The notes under the pieces: generated by a model | Told to the model about the DNA's origin: nothing | Databases searched by the model: none | What the model saw: the letters and a program-made list of their open reading frames with translations, nothing else | Shown: piece by piece, positions 8,891-17,393 of the stretch | Layout: every line of letters begins with the position of its first letter | Position numbering within the stretch: the first letter of the stretch is position 1 | Made by a program: the position numbers and the translations under genes | Assembly (NCBI RefSeq): GCF_002874965.1 | Contig: NZ_CP025624.1 | Location: 1,426,001-1,490,000, forward strand | Length of the DNA: 64,000 bases | DNA from: Pseudomonas sp. NC02 | GTDB taxonomy: Bacteria; Pseudomonadota; Gammaproteobacteria; Pseudomonadales; Pseudomonadaceae | Reading direction: 5' to 3'

Positions 8891-9985
8891 ATGAGCGACA
8901 ACCGCCAATGGGCCCGCGAAGCCATTCGCATTATTGAAGCGGACTTCCAGCGTAGCGCCGACACCCACCTGATCCCCTTGCCAATGCAGGGTTTGCCAGG
9001 TATCGAGTTGTATTTCAAGGATGAGTCCAGCCATCCCACCGGCAGCCTGAAACATCGGTTGGCGCGTTCGTTGTTCCTCTATGCGTTGTGCAACGGCTGG
9101 CTCAAGCCCGGTGCACCGGTGATCGAAGCCTCCAGCGGTTCCACGGCGATTTCCGAGGCGTACTTCGCCAGGCTGCTGGGCTTGCCGTTTATTGCGGTGA
9201 TGCCGGCCACCACTTCCCAGGAAAAGATTGCGCAGATCGCGTTCTACGGGGGCAAGAGCCATCTGGTGCAGGATCCGACGCAGATCTACGCCGAATCCGA
9301 GCGCCTGGCGCAGGAAAGCGGTGGTCATTTCATGGACCAGTTCACCTATGCCGAACGTGCCACTGACTGGCGCGCCAACAACAACATCGCTGAATCGATC
9401 TTCCAGCAACTGCGCTTTGAGCGTTATCCGGAGCCGAGTTGGCTGATTTCCAGCCCCGGCACGGGTGGCACCACGGCGACGTTGGGGCGTTATGTGCGTT
9501 ATCGCCAGCACTGCACCCGAGTGTTGTGCGCGGACGCGGAGCGTTCGGTGTTTTTCGACTACTACCTGAGCGGCGACGCCAGCCTGCGCCTGGACTGTGG
9601 TTCGCGCATCGAAGGTATTGGCCGGCCACGGGTTGAGGCGTCGTTCCTGCCGAAAGTGATTGATGCGATGGTCAAGGTGCCGGATGCACTGTCCCTGGCG
9701 GCCATGCATTACCTGGCGCAGCGCTTGGGGAGGCGAGTAGGCGGCTCAAGTGGCACCAACCTGATCGGTGCGTTGATCGCGGCGCAGCAGATGAAGGCGG
9801 CAGGGGAGTCGGGCTCGATCGTGGCGATCTTGTGCGACGGCGGTGAGCGCTATGCCACGACCTATTACGATCAGGCCTGGCTTGCAGGGCAGGGGTATGA
9901 GTTGGAGGGTTTGATTGCGGCCGTTGCGGCGAGTGTCGAGCGGGGGCAACCGTTGCCGGAAAGCATCCTGCGCGCCAATATTTGA
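8891..9985 (+). CDS. PLP-dependent cysteine synthase-family enzyme
   Basis: A 364-residue fold-type II PLP enzyme of the cysteine synthase/cystathionine beta-synthase family. The PLP lysine is Lys54 in the TGSLKHR motif. SSGSTAISEA binds the substrate carboxylate, and SPGTGGTTATLGRY is the phosphate-binding loop. The sequence is diverged from CysK/CysM, and Pseudomonas proteins of this type are often annotated as cysteine synthase family or cysteine desulfhydrase, so the reaction is uncertain. An upstream in-frame start at 8822 adds 23 residues without family similarity. The ATG at 8891 begins MSDNRQWARE and was preferred. It stands alone, followed by a REP pair. Confidence 0.82.
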   Translation: MSDNRQWAREAIRIIEADFQRSADTHLIPLPMQGLPGIELYFKDESSHPTGSLKHRLARSLFLYALCNGWLKPGAPVIEASSGSTAISEAYFARLLGLPFIAVMPATTSQEKIAQIAFYGGKSHLVQDPTQIYAESERLAQESGGHFMDQFTYAERATDWRANNNIAESIFQQLRFERYPEPSWLISSPGTGGTTATLGRYVRYRQHCTRVLCADAERSVFFDYYLSGDASLRLDCGSRIEGIGRPRVEASFLPKVIDAMVKVPDALSLAAMHYLAQRLGRRVGGSSGTNLIGALIAAQQMKAAGESGSIVAILCDGGERYATTYYDQAWLAGQGYELEGLIAAVAASVERGQPLPESILRANI

Positions 9986-10002
9986 AACACCGCATTACCA
10001 AT

Positions 10003-10090
10003 GTGGGAGCGGGCTTGCTCGCGAATGCGGTGTGTCAGCCAATACATCATTCGGCTGATCCACCGCATTCGCGAGCAAGCCCGCTTCCAC
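10003..10090. repeat. REP pair (inverted)
   Basis: Two inverted copies of the GTGGGAGCGGGCTTGCTCGCG element, about 45 bases apart, form a long hairpin between convergent genes. The second copy has one change (GCTTCCAC). Confidence 0.92.
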
Positions 10091-10120
10091 ATTTGATCTG
10101 CTGCGTTTTCAGCGCAGTGG

Positions 10121-11734
10121 TTAAGCCTCTAGGCCCAACATATCCCGCGCCAGCGCCTCGGCAATCCGAATCCCGTCGACACCCGCCGACAAAATCCCAC
10201 CGGCATAACCGGCACCTTCGCCCGCCGGGAACAGGCCTTTCACGTTCAGGCTCTGCATCGACTCGTTACGGGTAATCCGCAGCGGCGAAGAAGTGCGGGT
10301 CTCGATCCCGGTAAGGACCGCGTCGTGCAGCGAGTAGCCCTTGATCTGCTTCTCGAACGCCGGCAACGCTTCGCGGATGGCTTCGATGGCAAACTCCGGC
10401 AACGCCAGCGCCAGGTCACCCAGGGCTACGCCGGGCTTGTAGGATGGCTCCACGGTACCGATGGCGGTGGACGGCTTGCCGGCGATGAAATCACCCACCA
10501 GCTGCGCCGGTGCTTCGTAGTTGCTGCCGCCGAGGATGAACGCGTGGGATTCCAGGCGTTCCTGCAACTCGATCCCGGCCAGCGGGCCGCCCGGGTAATC
10601 CACTTCCGGGGTGATGCCCACCACGATCCCGGAGTTGGCGTTGCGTTCGTTACGGGAGTACTGGCTCATGCCGTTGGTTACTACGCGGTTCGGCTCTGAT
10701 GTCGCCGCGACCACGGTACCGCCCGGGCACATGCAGAAGCTGTACACCGAACGGCCGTTCTTGGCGTGGTGCACCAGTTTGTAATCGGCGGCCCCGAGTT
10801 TCGGGTGGCCGGCGTACTTGCCCAGGCGTGCAGCGTCGATCAGCGACTGCGGGTGTTCGATACGGAAACCCACCGAGAACGGCTTGGCTTCCATGTACAC
10901 GCCACGGCCATGCAGCATGCGGAAGGTATCGCGGGCGCTGTGGCCGAGGGCCAGGATTACGTGCTTGGACAGGATCTGCTCGCCGCCATCCACCACCACG
11001 CCATTCAACTGGCCGTCTTCGATCAGCACGTCGGTGACCCGCTGCTCGAAGCGCACTTCACCGCCCAGGGCGATGATCTGCTGGCGCATGTTTTCCACGA
11101 CGCCGGTCAGGCGAAACGTACCGATGTGCGGCTTGCTGACGTAGAGGATTTCATCTGGCGCACCGGCCTTGACGAACTCGTGCAGCACCTTGCGACCGTG
11201 GAATTTCGGGTCCTTGATCTGGCTGTAGAGCTTGCCGTCGGAGAAGGTCCCGGCGCCGCCTTCACCGAACTGCACGTTGGATTCCGGGTTCAGCACATTC
11301 TTGCGCCAAAGGCCCCAGGTGTCCTTGGTGCGCTGGCGCACTTCGCGGCCGCGCTCGAGGATGATCGGCTTGAAACCCATCTGTGCCAGCAACAGCCCGG
11401 CGAAGATCCCGCACGGGCCAAAACCGACGACGATCGGCCGCTCGGTCAGGCCTTCCGGCGCATGGCCCACGACCTTGTAGCTGATGTCCGGCGCCGGGTT
11501 GACGTTGCGGTCGTCGGCGAACTTGAGCAGCAGGGCCGCCTCGCCTTTGACTTCCAGGTCGATGGTGTAGATGAAGCACAGCTCCGACGATTTCTTGCGG
11601 GCGTCGTAGCTGCGTTTGAACAGGGTGAAATCGAGCAGGTCATCACTGGCGATGCCCAGGCGTTGCACAATGGCAGGCCGCAGGTCTTCTTCGGGATGGT
11701 CGATGGGCAGCTTGAGTTCGGTGATTCGTAACAT
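10121..11734 (-). CDS. FAD-dependent NAD(P) oxidoreductase (COG2509 type)
   Basis: A 537-residue soluble flavoprotein. Residues 1-90 form a small N-terminal domain seen in this family. The dinucleotide-binding motif GFGPCGIFAG begins at about residue 104. Later come FGEGGAGTFSDGKL and a C-terminal FAD segment with LFPAGEGAGYAGGI. It matches the uncharacterised FAD-dependent dehydrogenase family widespread in bacteria. The start at 11734 (MLRITELKLP) fits the family better than 11761. The substrate is unknown. Confidence 0.85.
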   Translation of the reverse strand: MLRITELKLPIDHPEEDLRPAIVQRLGIASDDLLDFTLFKRSYDARKKSSELCFIYTIDLEVKGEAALLLKFADDRNVNPAPDISYKVVGHAPEGLTERPIVVGFGPCGIFAGLLLAQMGFKPIILERGREVRQRTKDTWGLWRKNVLNPESNVQFGEGGAGTFSDGKLYSQIKDPKFHGRKVLHEFVKAGAPDEILYVSKPHIGTFRLTGVVENMRQQIIALGGEVRFEQRVTDVLIEDGQLNGVVVDGGEQILSKHVILALGHSARDTFRMLHGRGVYMEAKPFSVGFRIEHPQSLIDAARLGKYAGHPKLGAADYKLVHHAKNGRSVYSFCMCPGGTVVAATSEPNRVVTNGMSQYSRNERNANSGIVVGITPEVDYPGGPLAGIELQERLESHAFILGGSNYEAPAQLVGDFIAGKPSTAIGTVEPSYKPGVALGDLALALPEFAIEAIREALPAFEKQIKGYSLHDAVLTGIETRTSSPLRITRNESMQSLNVKGLFPAGEGAGYAGGILSAGVDGIRIAEALARDMLGLEA

Positions 11735-11841
11735 GACAGGAATCCGGTAGGCGGCGGGCAAAGAGGCCGGCTGTTTTGCAAACCGGCGATTATAAGCCCC
11801 AACAGCGGTTTCCCGTCATGCTAAAACAGCGCAGGGCGCAA

Positions 11842-12513
11842 TCAGTCGTCTCGCGAACCGCCGAACGACGCGCAACCGCGTTGCACCTGGCCGTTGACCC
11901 GAAGCTCAGCGGACATGTGCTGCAGGCTGCCGCTGGCGCTGTCGACACAGCGTTGCGGGGCCACCCAGAGTTCGATGTGCTGGTTATTCGCTTCGGTCAT
12001 CAGGTTGAACCGTCCGTCGCCCGATTGCTCTTCCACATACGGCACGGCCAATGGTGGCTGGCCTTCACGCTCCAGCACCATGCCCTTGGCGGTGACGTTC
12101 ATCGCCCAGGCCGGTTTGTGGCCGTTGGCCCGCAGGATCATGCGCTTGAAGTCCGGGTCATCACAGGCCGAGGTCGAGCGCTCGACGCGGTACACCTGTT
12201 GCAGGTCCACCGTGCCCTGGGTACCGCTGGCGACGCCGGAGAACTTGCCACGCAGGTCGGCAAACAGTGCGCCTTGCTGGCCGGCCAGGGAGGCGGCCTC
12301 CTGCAGGATGCTGGTGCCACCGGTGTCGTTGACCACGTAGTTGCGTTTGTCGTTGCAGGGCTGGAACAGCAGTTTGTCACCCTGGGCCGTCAACTCGCCC
12401 TGCATGCGGGTCATCCCGGCGAGAGAGGGCTTGGCCGGCTCGTTATCGAACATCTGGCAGGCGGCGAACAGGGGCAACAGGGCAAACAAGGCTAGGGTAC
12501 GGGCGGCACGCAT
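11842..12513 (-). CDS. Putative lipoprotein (COG3650-like)
   Basis: A 223-residue exported protein. The ATG at 12513 has an AGGAGA ribosome site and gives a signal peptide ending in LFAAC, a lipobox with Cys near residue 19. The C-terminal part (RANGHKPAWAMNVTAKGM..., then IELWVAPQRCVDSASG...) resembles the COG3650 family of predicted envelope proteins. Four further Cys could form disulfides. A longer ORF beginning at 12579 adds 22 residues ahead of the signal and was rejected. Function is unknown. Confidence 0.75.
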   Translation of the reverse strand: MRAARTLALFALLPLFAACQMFDNEPAKPSLAGMTRMQGELTAQGDKLLFQPCNDKRNYVVNDTGGTSILQEAASLAGQQGALFADLRGKFSGVASGTQGTVDLQQVYRVERSTSACDDPDFKRMILRANGHKPAWAMNVTAKGMVLEREGQPPLAVPYVEEQSGDGRFNLMTEANNQHIELWVAPQRCVDSASGSLQHMSAELRVNGQVQRGCASFGGSRDD

Positions 12514-12685
12514 TATCGGGTCTCCTGATAAGTGCCGCCACGTTACGCAGGCTGGCGGTGCATCACAAGCCCGGGACACAGGTTGAATAAGGTGTGCCGG
12601 GGGCGATCATCCCTGCTGGGACTTTTCCTATAGAGGGATCTGAACGGTCATGGGAACGTCTTTCTCTTTTATTCGGAAAGCCGCG

Positions 12686-13045
12686 ATGACTATTCGATGG
12701 AATCTGTGGGGGCTGTTACTGGTGACGGGTTCTGCACTGGGCAGTGAACCGGCGCGGCTGGAGTACTCCTCTGCCACTGACTTTACCGAGATCTCGATCA
12801 CCGTGAAGAGGACGCCTGACAGTAGCCCGGACTTTATTTCGGTCAGTGTCACGCTGAGCCCGGAGGCCAGGGCCCGCACGGCTGCAATTACTTTACTGGC
12901 TTACAACAAGCAGGTTTCGACATACGTAGACGGCTACAACGTGAGTGATGGCGCCACTGTCATGGGTGTGCTGAACACACGAGAAATACAGTTTTCCGTC
13001 CCCCAGGACATGCTCCGTAAATGGATGCCCTGGGTTCAACGGTGA
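12686..13045 (+). CDS. Small exported protein of unknown function
   Basis: A 119-residue protein from the ATG at 12686, which gives a compact signal peptide (MTIRWNLWGLLLVTGSALG) and has GGAAAG five bases upstream. An alternative ATG at 12650 adds 12 residues. The mature part is rich in Ser/Thr and Val, suggesting a small beta-strand domain, and has no Cys. I do not recognise a family. It lies between a divergent lipoprotein gene and a convergent SDR gene, so it is its own transcription unit. Confidence 0.55.
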   Translation: MTIRWNLWGLLLVTGSALGSEPARLEYSSATDFTEISITVKRTPDSSPDFISVSVTLSPEARARTAAITLLAYNKQVSTYVDGYNVSDGATVMGVLNTREIQFSVPQDMLRKWMPWVQR

Positions 13046-13061
13046 CGGCTTTTCAGGCTGG

Positions 13062-13661
13062 TCAACCAACGATAAACGTCTGCCCGGTCTGCAAGCCTTC
13101 CACGCTTTTCGCGTAGGCCAACGCCACTTCTGCACCCGGAGCCGGTTTGTACCCACGGAAGTACGGCGCGTAGCTGCCCATGGCTTCCAGCAGGACGGTA
13201 GGGCTGACCGAGTTGATGCGCAGGCCGCGGGGCAGTTCGATCGCAGCGGCTTTCACGAATGCATCCAGCGCGCCGTTGACCAGGGCAGCCGAAGCACCGG
13301 TGCGAATCGGATCGCGGTTGAGAATGCCGCTGGTGAAGGTGAACGACGCGCCGTCATTGGCGAACTCGCGGCCAATCAGCAGCAGGTTGACCTGGCCCAT
13401 CAGCTTGTCTTGCAGGCCCAGGTCAAAATCGGTTTCGCTCATGTCGCCCAGGGGCACGAAGTTGACGCTGCCGGCGGCGCAGATCAGTGCGTCGAATTTG
13501 CCGGTCTGTTCGAACAGTTTGCGGATCGAGGCGCTGTCGCTGATATCGACCTGGAAGTCGCCACTTTTGCGACCGATGCTGATCACTTCATGCCGTTGGG
13601 ACAGTTCTGCCTTCACCGCCGAACCCACGGTACCGCTTGCGCCAATCAACAGGATTTTCAT
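13062..13661 (-). CDS. Short-chain dehydrogenase-like protein lacking the YxxxK pair
   Basis: A 199-residue SDR-fold protein. The N-terminal cofactor motif GASGTVGS (residues 8-15) is intact and a CAAGSV strand is present. Where classical SDRs have Tyr-x3-Lys, this protein reads GASAALVNGALDAF, so Ala and Asn replace the catalytic residues. This matches the Lin1944-like SDR subgroup, which lacks the usual active site. The gene is divergent from a LysR regulator 104 bases away, a common regulator-target layout. It may be a sensor or use another mechanism; NADP(H) binding is likely. Confidence 0.82.
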   Translation of the reverse strand: MKILLIGASGTVGSAVKAELSQRHEVISIGRKSGDFQVDISDSASIRKLFEQTGKFDALICAAGSVNFVPLGDMSETDFDLGLQDKLMGQVNLLLIGREFANDGASFTFTSGILNRDPIRTGASAALVNGALDAFVKAAAIELPRGLRINSVSPTVLLEAMGSYAPYFRGYKPAPGAEVALAYAKSVEGLQTGQTFIVG

Positions 13662-13765
13662 CGTGCCTTCCTCCAGATGTGTAGGTGAGGTTTCAGTCTA
13701 GAGTGATTTTTTGCGCGGATAAGTGCACTAATAGGCAACCTTTGGTTTTCAATTGGAAACAATCC

Positions 13766-14674
13766 ATGAGCGAAATGGATGACCTCGCCGCGTTTGCCGT
13801 GTTGATCGAAGCCGGCAGCTTTACCTTGGCGGCCCAGCAACTGGGCTGCAGCAAAGGGCAACTGTCCAAGCGCATCAGCCAGTTGGAAGCGCAGTTTTCG
13901 GTGGTGTTGTTGCATCGCACCACCCGCCGCCTGAGCCTGACGGCGGCGGGTGCGGCGCTGTTGCCGCAAGCCCAGGCGTTGGTGGTCCAGGTGGAGCGGG
14001 CACGTCAGGCGTTGGCCAGGCTCAAGGATGATCTCGTCGGCCCGGTGCGTATGACGGTTCCGGTGTCCCTGGGCGAAACCTTCTTCGACGGTCTGTTGCT
14101 GGAGTTTTCCCGGGAGTACCCACAGGTGCAGATCGAGTTGGAACTCAACAACCAGTACCGGGACCTGGCGCGGGATGGCTTCGACCTGGCGGTACGTTCG
14201 GAGGTCGCCAACGACGAGCGTCTGGTCGCCAAGCCGTTGCTCGCCTGGCACGAGATGACCTGCGCCAGCCCGGCTTACCTGGAACAGCACGGCGAGCCGC
14301 TGACGCCGGCGGAACTGGTGGGCCACAACTGCTTGCTGAACAGCCACTACAGTGGTCGTGAAGAGTGGCTGTATCACCAACAGCATGAGCTGCTGCGGGT
14401 TCGGGTATCCGGGACCTTTGCCTCCAACCATTACAACTTGTTGAAGAAGGCTGCACTGGTGGGGGCGGGCATCGCGCGCTTGCCGTCCTACGTGCTGCAC
14501 GCGGAATTGGCTGACGGTCGCCTGCGCTGGCTCCTGCGGGATTATCAGACCCGCAGCATGCCGATGTACCTGGTCCATCCGTATCAGGGCGGCCTGCCGC
14601 GCCGCACCCAGGTACTCGCAGATTATCTGGTGGGCTGGTTCAAGCGCAGCGGCGAAGCCCTCGATCGCCTTTAG
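13766..14674 (+). CDS. LysR-family transcriptional regulator
   Basis: A 302-residue LTTR. The N-terminal winged helix (MDDLAAFAVLIEAGSFTLAA, then QLSKRISQLE) and a substrate-binding domain of the CrgA/DsdC-like type follow the usual order. The ATG at 13766 gives the canonical N-terminus; an earlier in-frame ATG at 13685 adds 27 unrelated residues. Divergent from the SDR-like gene, which it probably controls from the shared intergenic region. Its stop overlaps that of the convergent DoxX gene by three bases. Confidence 0.9.
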   Translation: MSEMDDLAAFAVLIEAGSFTLAAQQLGCSKGQLSKRISQLEAQFSVVLLHRTTRRLSLTAAGAALLPQAQALVVQVERARQALARLKDDLVGPVRMTVPVSLGETFFDGLLLEFSREYPQVQIELELNNQYRDLARDGFDLAVRSEVANDERLVAKPLLAWHEMTCASPAYLEQHGEPLTPAELVGHNCLLNSHYSGREEWLYHQQHELLRVRVSGTFASNHYNLLKKAALVGAGIARLPSYVLHAELADGRLRWLLRDYQTRSMPMYLVHPYQGGLPRRTQVLADYLVGWFKRSGEALDRL

Positions 14675-15156
14675 CGGTAGCGTCGCGCAATCAGGTGATC
14701 AATCGAGAAGCTGCCCGGCCCCTTGGCCATCAACAGCAGCAGCAATGCGACCCAGGTGCCGTGGGTCGGGTAGGCGTCCGGGTAGACGAAAAGCTGGATG
14801 GTCAGGGTCATGCCCAGCAGCGCCAGCGCCGAGAATCGCGTGGCAAACCCCACGAGGATCAGCACCGGGAAGAAATGCTCGGCGAACGCAGCCATGTGCG
14901 CCGCCACTTCCGCAGACAGCAGCGGCACGTGGTATTCGCTGCGAAACAGCGGCAGGGTGGACGGCGCCAAGTGCGGCCAGCCCAGCTGGAAGGTCCCGCC
15001 GATCAGGTCCACGGCGAGGCCTTCCACTTTGGTCTGGCCGGATTTCCAGAACACCGCTGCGATAGAGAAGCGTGCGACAAAGGCGATCAGGCTGTAGGGG
15101 ATTTTCTCGAAGCACTGGATGATCCGTTGGATCAGCCCCGGAGCGGTGGTGTTCAT
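14671..15156 (-). CDS. bufD: DoxX-family membrane protein of the bufferin-type operon
   Basis: A 161-residue protein with about four membrane helices (RFSIAAVFWKSGQTK, FFPVLILVGFATR, ALALLGMTLTIQLF, WVALLLLLMAKGPG) typical of DoxX. It is the last gene of the four-gene operon and its start overlaps the DUF2063 gene by four bases (ATGA). In related operons a DoxX protein accompanies the MNIO enzyme; its biochemical role is not established, with redox or quinone-linked function suspected. The start at 15156 was chosen over 15222 because it restores the coupled overlap. The symbol follows the bufferin nomenclature as I remember it. Confidence 0.85.
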   Translation of the reverse strand: MNTTAPGLIQRIIQCFEKIPYSLIAFVARFSIAAVFWKSGQTKVEGLAVDLIGGTFQLGWPHLAPSTLPLFRSEYHVPLLSAEVAAHMAAFAEHFFPVLILVGFATRFSALALLGMTLTIQLFVYPDAYPTHGTWVALLLLLMAKGPGSFSIDHLIARRYR

Positions 15157-15929
15157 GGCGATACCTTGGGTTCTGTGTGCAAGTGGGTGATGGCGCCGTG
15201 ACCGATCAGCAGGGCCAGGCATTGGTGCAGGTCAAATTCGGCGGCCGCATCGAGGGCGTAGGCCACGGCCATTTCCAATGGCCAACCGTTGTTCAGGCTG
15301 TTGATAAACGTCGCTGAGCCGCTGTCGATGTGAAATACCTGCACGTGCAGGCCATTGCGTAGTACCAGCGCGCTTTGGGCATGGAAGGGGTCGAGGGTGG
15401 CGAGGGATTCGCCGGTCTGATGCGCCGCCCATAAAGCCACCACGGCGTAGGCCGAGTTCAGGGTGGCCAGGGATGGATGCAGTTGCAGGCGCAGTTCGCC
15501 CAGGTCCGACTGTTGTTGCAGGGTGGCGATGACCTCCTGTTGATCCAGTGGCTGTGCGTCCGCCGCGTGGTAGGCCCTCACCCGCAATCGCTCCAGGCGC
15601 GCCACGTCAGCCAGGTAAGGCACGCTGGCGGCGGGGGCGAAGCCCTGGATGAAGTCCGCCAGGTCGCTGCCGTATTCATTGATCAGAGGGCTTGTCGGCG
15701 GGAAACCCTGGACATACACACCGGCCATCGCCCGAAAAAACTCATCGCCCACCAGTTGCAGGGTGACCGGGTAGCCGGCGGCCAGCGCGTTGATCAGCGA
15801 GCTATGGACATTGTTGCGATACACCGCAAAACGACCGGCCGGATCGGCGCCGTTGCGGCTGAACAAGCCTTGCGGGCAGTTTTCGTCGGGGGACAGCAGT
15901 GCGCGGCTAAAGACGTCCTGGCGGCTCAT
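15153..15929 (-). CDS. bufC: DUF2063 partner protein of the MNIO enzyme (BufC/HvfC type)
   Basis: A 258-residue cytoplasmic protein with the N-terminal DUF2063 domain ([21 protein letters not shown], family hallmark, about 34-54) followed by a less conserved C-terminal part. In MNIO systems this partner binds the precursor leader and delivers it to the DUF692 enzyme. It overlaps the MNIO gene by four bases at its start and the DoxX gene by four at its end, so the three are translationally coupled. Often mis-described as DNA-binding. Confidence 0.88.
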   Translation of the reverse strand: MSRQDVFSRALLSPDENCPQGLFSRNGADPAGRFAVYRNNVHSSLINALAAGYPVTLQLVGDEFFRAMAGVYVQGFPPTSPLINEYGSDLADFIQGFAPAASVPYLADVARLERLRVRAYHAADAQPLDQQEVIATLQQQSDLGELRLQLHPSLATLNSAYAVVALWAAHQTGESLATLDPFHAQSALVLRNGLHVQVFHIDSGSATFINSLNNGWPLEMAVAYALDAAAEFDLHQCLALLIGHGAITHLHTEPKVSP

Positions 15930-16801
15930 GCACGCACCTCCAGCAGAAACCGGTCGGCCTCGCGTGCTTCAGCGTGCAGCACGCTGAACGCCGGCACCTG
16001 GTTGTCGCGCTCGATCAGCGTGGCGACCGGCCCGGTGCGGCTGAGCACGTGCTGGTAGAGCTGCCATACCGCGTTGTCGATGGGGGCGCCGTGATCGTCA
16101 ATCAGCAAACGGTCGCCGAGGCTGTCGGTGTCTTCGGCAAACCCTGCCAGGTGAATCTCGCCCACGGCGTGCAACGGCAAGGCCTCGATGTACTTCAGCG
16201 GGTCTTGCTGATGGTTGATGCACGACACATACACATTGTTCACGTCCAGCAGCAGCCCGCAGCCGGTGCGGCGAATCGCTTCGCTGATGAAGTCGGTCTC
16301 TTCCAGGGTGGAGCACTGGAATTGCAGATAGGTCGACGGGTTCTCCAGCAGCATGGTCCGCTGCAGGCGGGTTTGTACCTGGTCGATGTGTTCGCACACC
16401 CGCTTCAGGGTTTCATCGTCATACGCCAGCGGCAGCAAATCATTGAGAAACACCGGGCCGTGGCTGGACCAGGCCAGGTGTTCGGAAAAGGAGTGGGGTT
16501 GATAGCGTTCGATCAGCGTGGCCAAGCGCACCAGGTGCTCGTCGTTCAGCGGACCTTCGCCGCCAATGGACAGGCCTACACCGTGCAGCGACAGCGGGTA
16601 CTGTTCGCGGATCAAGCCCAGGTAGTGATGGAAAGGCCCGCCGGCCACCATGTAGTTTTCGGCGTGGACTTCAAAAAAACCGATATCGGGGGACGTCTCG
16701 AGCACTTCACTGAAGTGCTCGTTCTTGAGCCCCAGCCCGGCCCGACGGGGGAGGCCGGGCGCCTGAGCCTGGGAGATGGAGTGGGTGAATGAGAGCGTCA
16801 T
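15926..16801 (-). CDS. bufB: MNIO-family (DUF692) peptide-modifying iron oxidase (BufB/HvfB type)
   Basis: A 291-residue TIM-barrel enzyme of the multinuclear non-heme iron oxidase family. Iron-ligand motifs are visible: [37 protein letters not shown] and GEIHLAGF. Members use Fe centres and O2 to convert Cys residues of a small peptide to heterocycles; in bufferins the product is a thiooxazole that binds copper. Position 27 bases after the Cys-rich precursor gene and overlapping the DUF2063 gene supports that role. Modification of this particular precursor is inferred. Confidence 0.92.
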   Translation of the reverse strand: MTLSFTHSISQAQAPGLPRRAGLGLKNEHFSEVLETSPDIGFFEVHAENYMVAGGPFHHYLGLIREQYPLSLHGVGLSIGGEGPLNDEHLVRLATLIERYQPHSFSEHLAWSSHGPVFLNDLLPLAYDDETLKRVCEHIDQVQTRLQRTMLLENPSTYLQFQCSTLEETDFISEAIRRTGCGLLLDVNNVYVSCINHQQDPLKYIEALPLHAVGEIHLAGFAEDTDSLGDRLLIDDHGAPIDNAVWQLYQHVLSRTGPVATLIERDNQVPAFSVLHAEAREADRFLLEVRA

Positions 16802-16827
16802 CGTCAGTACTCAGGCTGTGCAGGGTT

Positions 16828-17133
16828 TCAGGACTTGGCGGTGAAGGCAGCTTCCTGGCCGAAGCCGGTTGGCGAGGTGGTGCTTGGGGTTTTCAGGCAG
16901 GTACCGGCCGGGACCAGTTTCCAGGCGTTGGCCTGATCCTTGACCTTCGAGGTGCCCGCGCAGGAAGTGCCGGCGCCTGCGGCGCAATCGTTCTTGCCGG
17001 CTTCGGCTACACCGAAGCATTTCTGCATGTCATCGGCGGCGTGGGCGGTGGTGGTCAGGGCGGACAGGCTCAGGGCCGAACCCAGGGCCAGGACGAGGGT
17101 GGCGGCGGACAGCGAGCGGGTTTTGGTAGTCAT
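16828..17133 (-). CDS. bufA: DUF2282 Cys-rich exported precursor (bufferin/HvfA type)
   Basis: A 101-residue protein. A Sec-type signal peptide ends about Ala32 (TTAHA-AD). The mature peptide holds four Cys (39, 50, 58, 79) in the family pattern KCFG.x..AGKNDCA, SCAGT and AGTCL. The long signal peptide is a hallmark of MNIO-modified bufferins. The ATG at 17133 has a GGAG site; the longer frame from 17169 was rejected. First gene of the operon. Likely role: periplasmic metal (copper) buffering after Cys modification, by analogy with characterised family members. Confidence 0.88.
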   Translation of the reverse strand: MTTKTRSLSAATLVLALGSALSLSALTTTAHAADDMQKCFGVAEAGKNDCAAGAGTSCAGTSKVKDQANAWKLVPAGTCLKTPSTTSPTGFGQEAAFTAKS

Positions 17134-17179
17134 GGTGTATCTCCAGCAGTGGGTTGAGTTGGCAAGCATGTTCGCCTGC

Positions 17180-17216
17180 TTACACCACTAGAGAAAGGGG
17201 GAAGGGATTCGTTACA
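17180..17216 (-). promoter_or_regulatory. Candidate ECF-sigma promoter of the buf-type operon
   Basis: Read on the minus strand, TGTAACG at 17216-17210 resembles an AAC-containing ECF -35 element, and TCTAGT follows about 18 bases downstream, with the bufA ATG some 50 bases further. DUF2282 operons are often ECF-controlled. No sigma factor gene lies in the window, so the assignment is tentative. Confidence 0.35.
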
Positions 17217-17273
17217 AAGCCGGGGAAAATAATTTCAGGTTTCGCCAAAGTCTTTGGTTCACACCAAACAAAT

Positions 17274-17361
17274 GTGGGAGCGGGCTTGCTCGCGAAGGCA
17301 GTGGGTCAGTCACCCAACAAGTTGGCTGATCCACCGCCTTCGCGAGCAAGCCCGCTCCCAC
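17274..17361. repeat. REP pair (inverted)
   Basis: Two inverted GTGGGAGCGGGCTTGCTCGCG elements with about 46 bases between them. It lies 33 bases downstream of the livF stop and may end or stabilise that transcript. Confidence 0.92.
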
Positions 17362-17393
17362 AAAAGCCCGCTCATACATTGACCAGATGGGCA

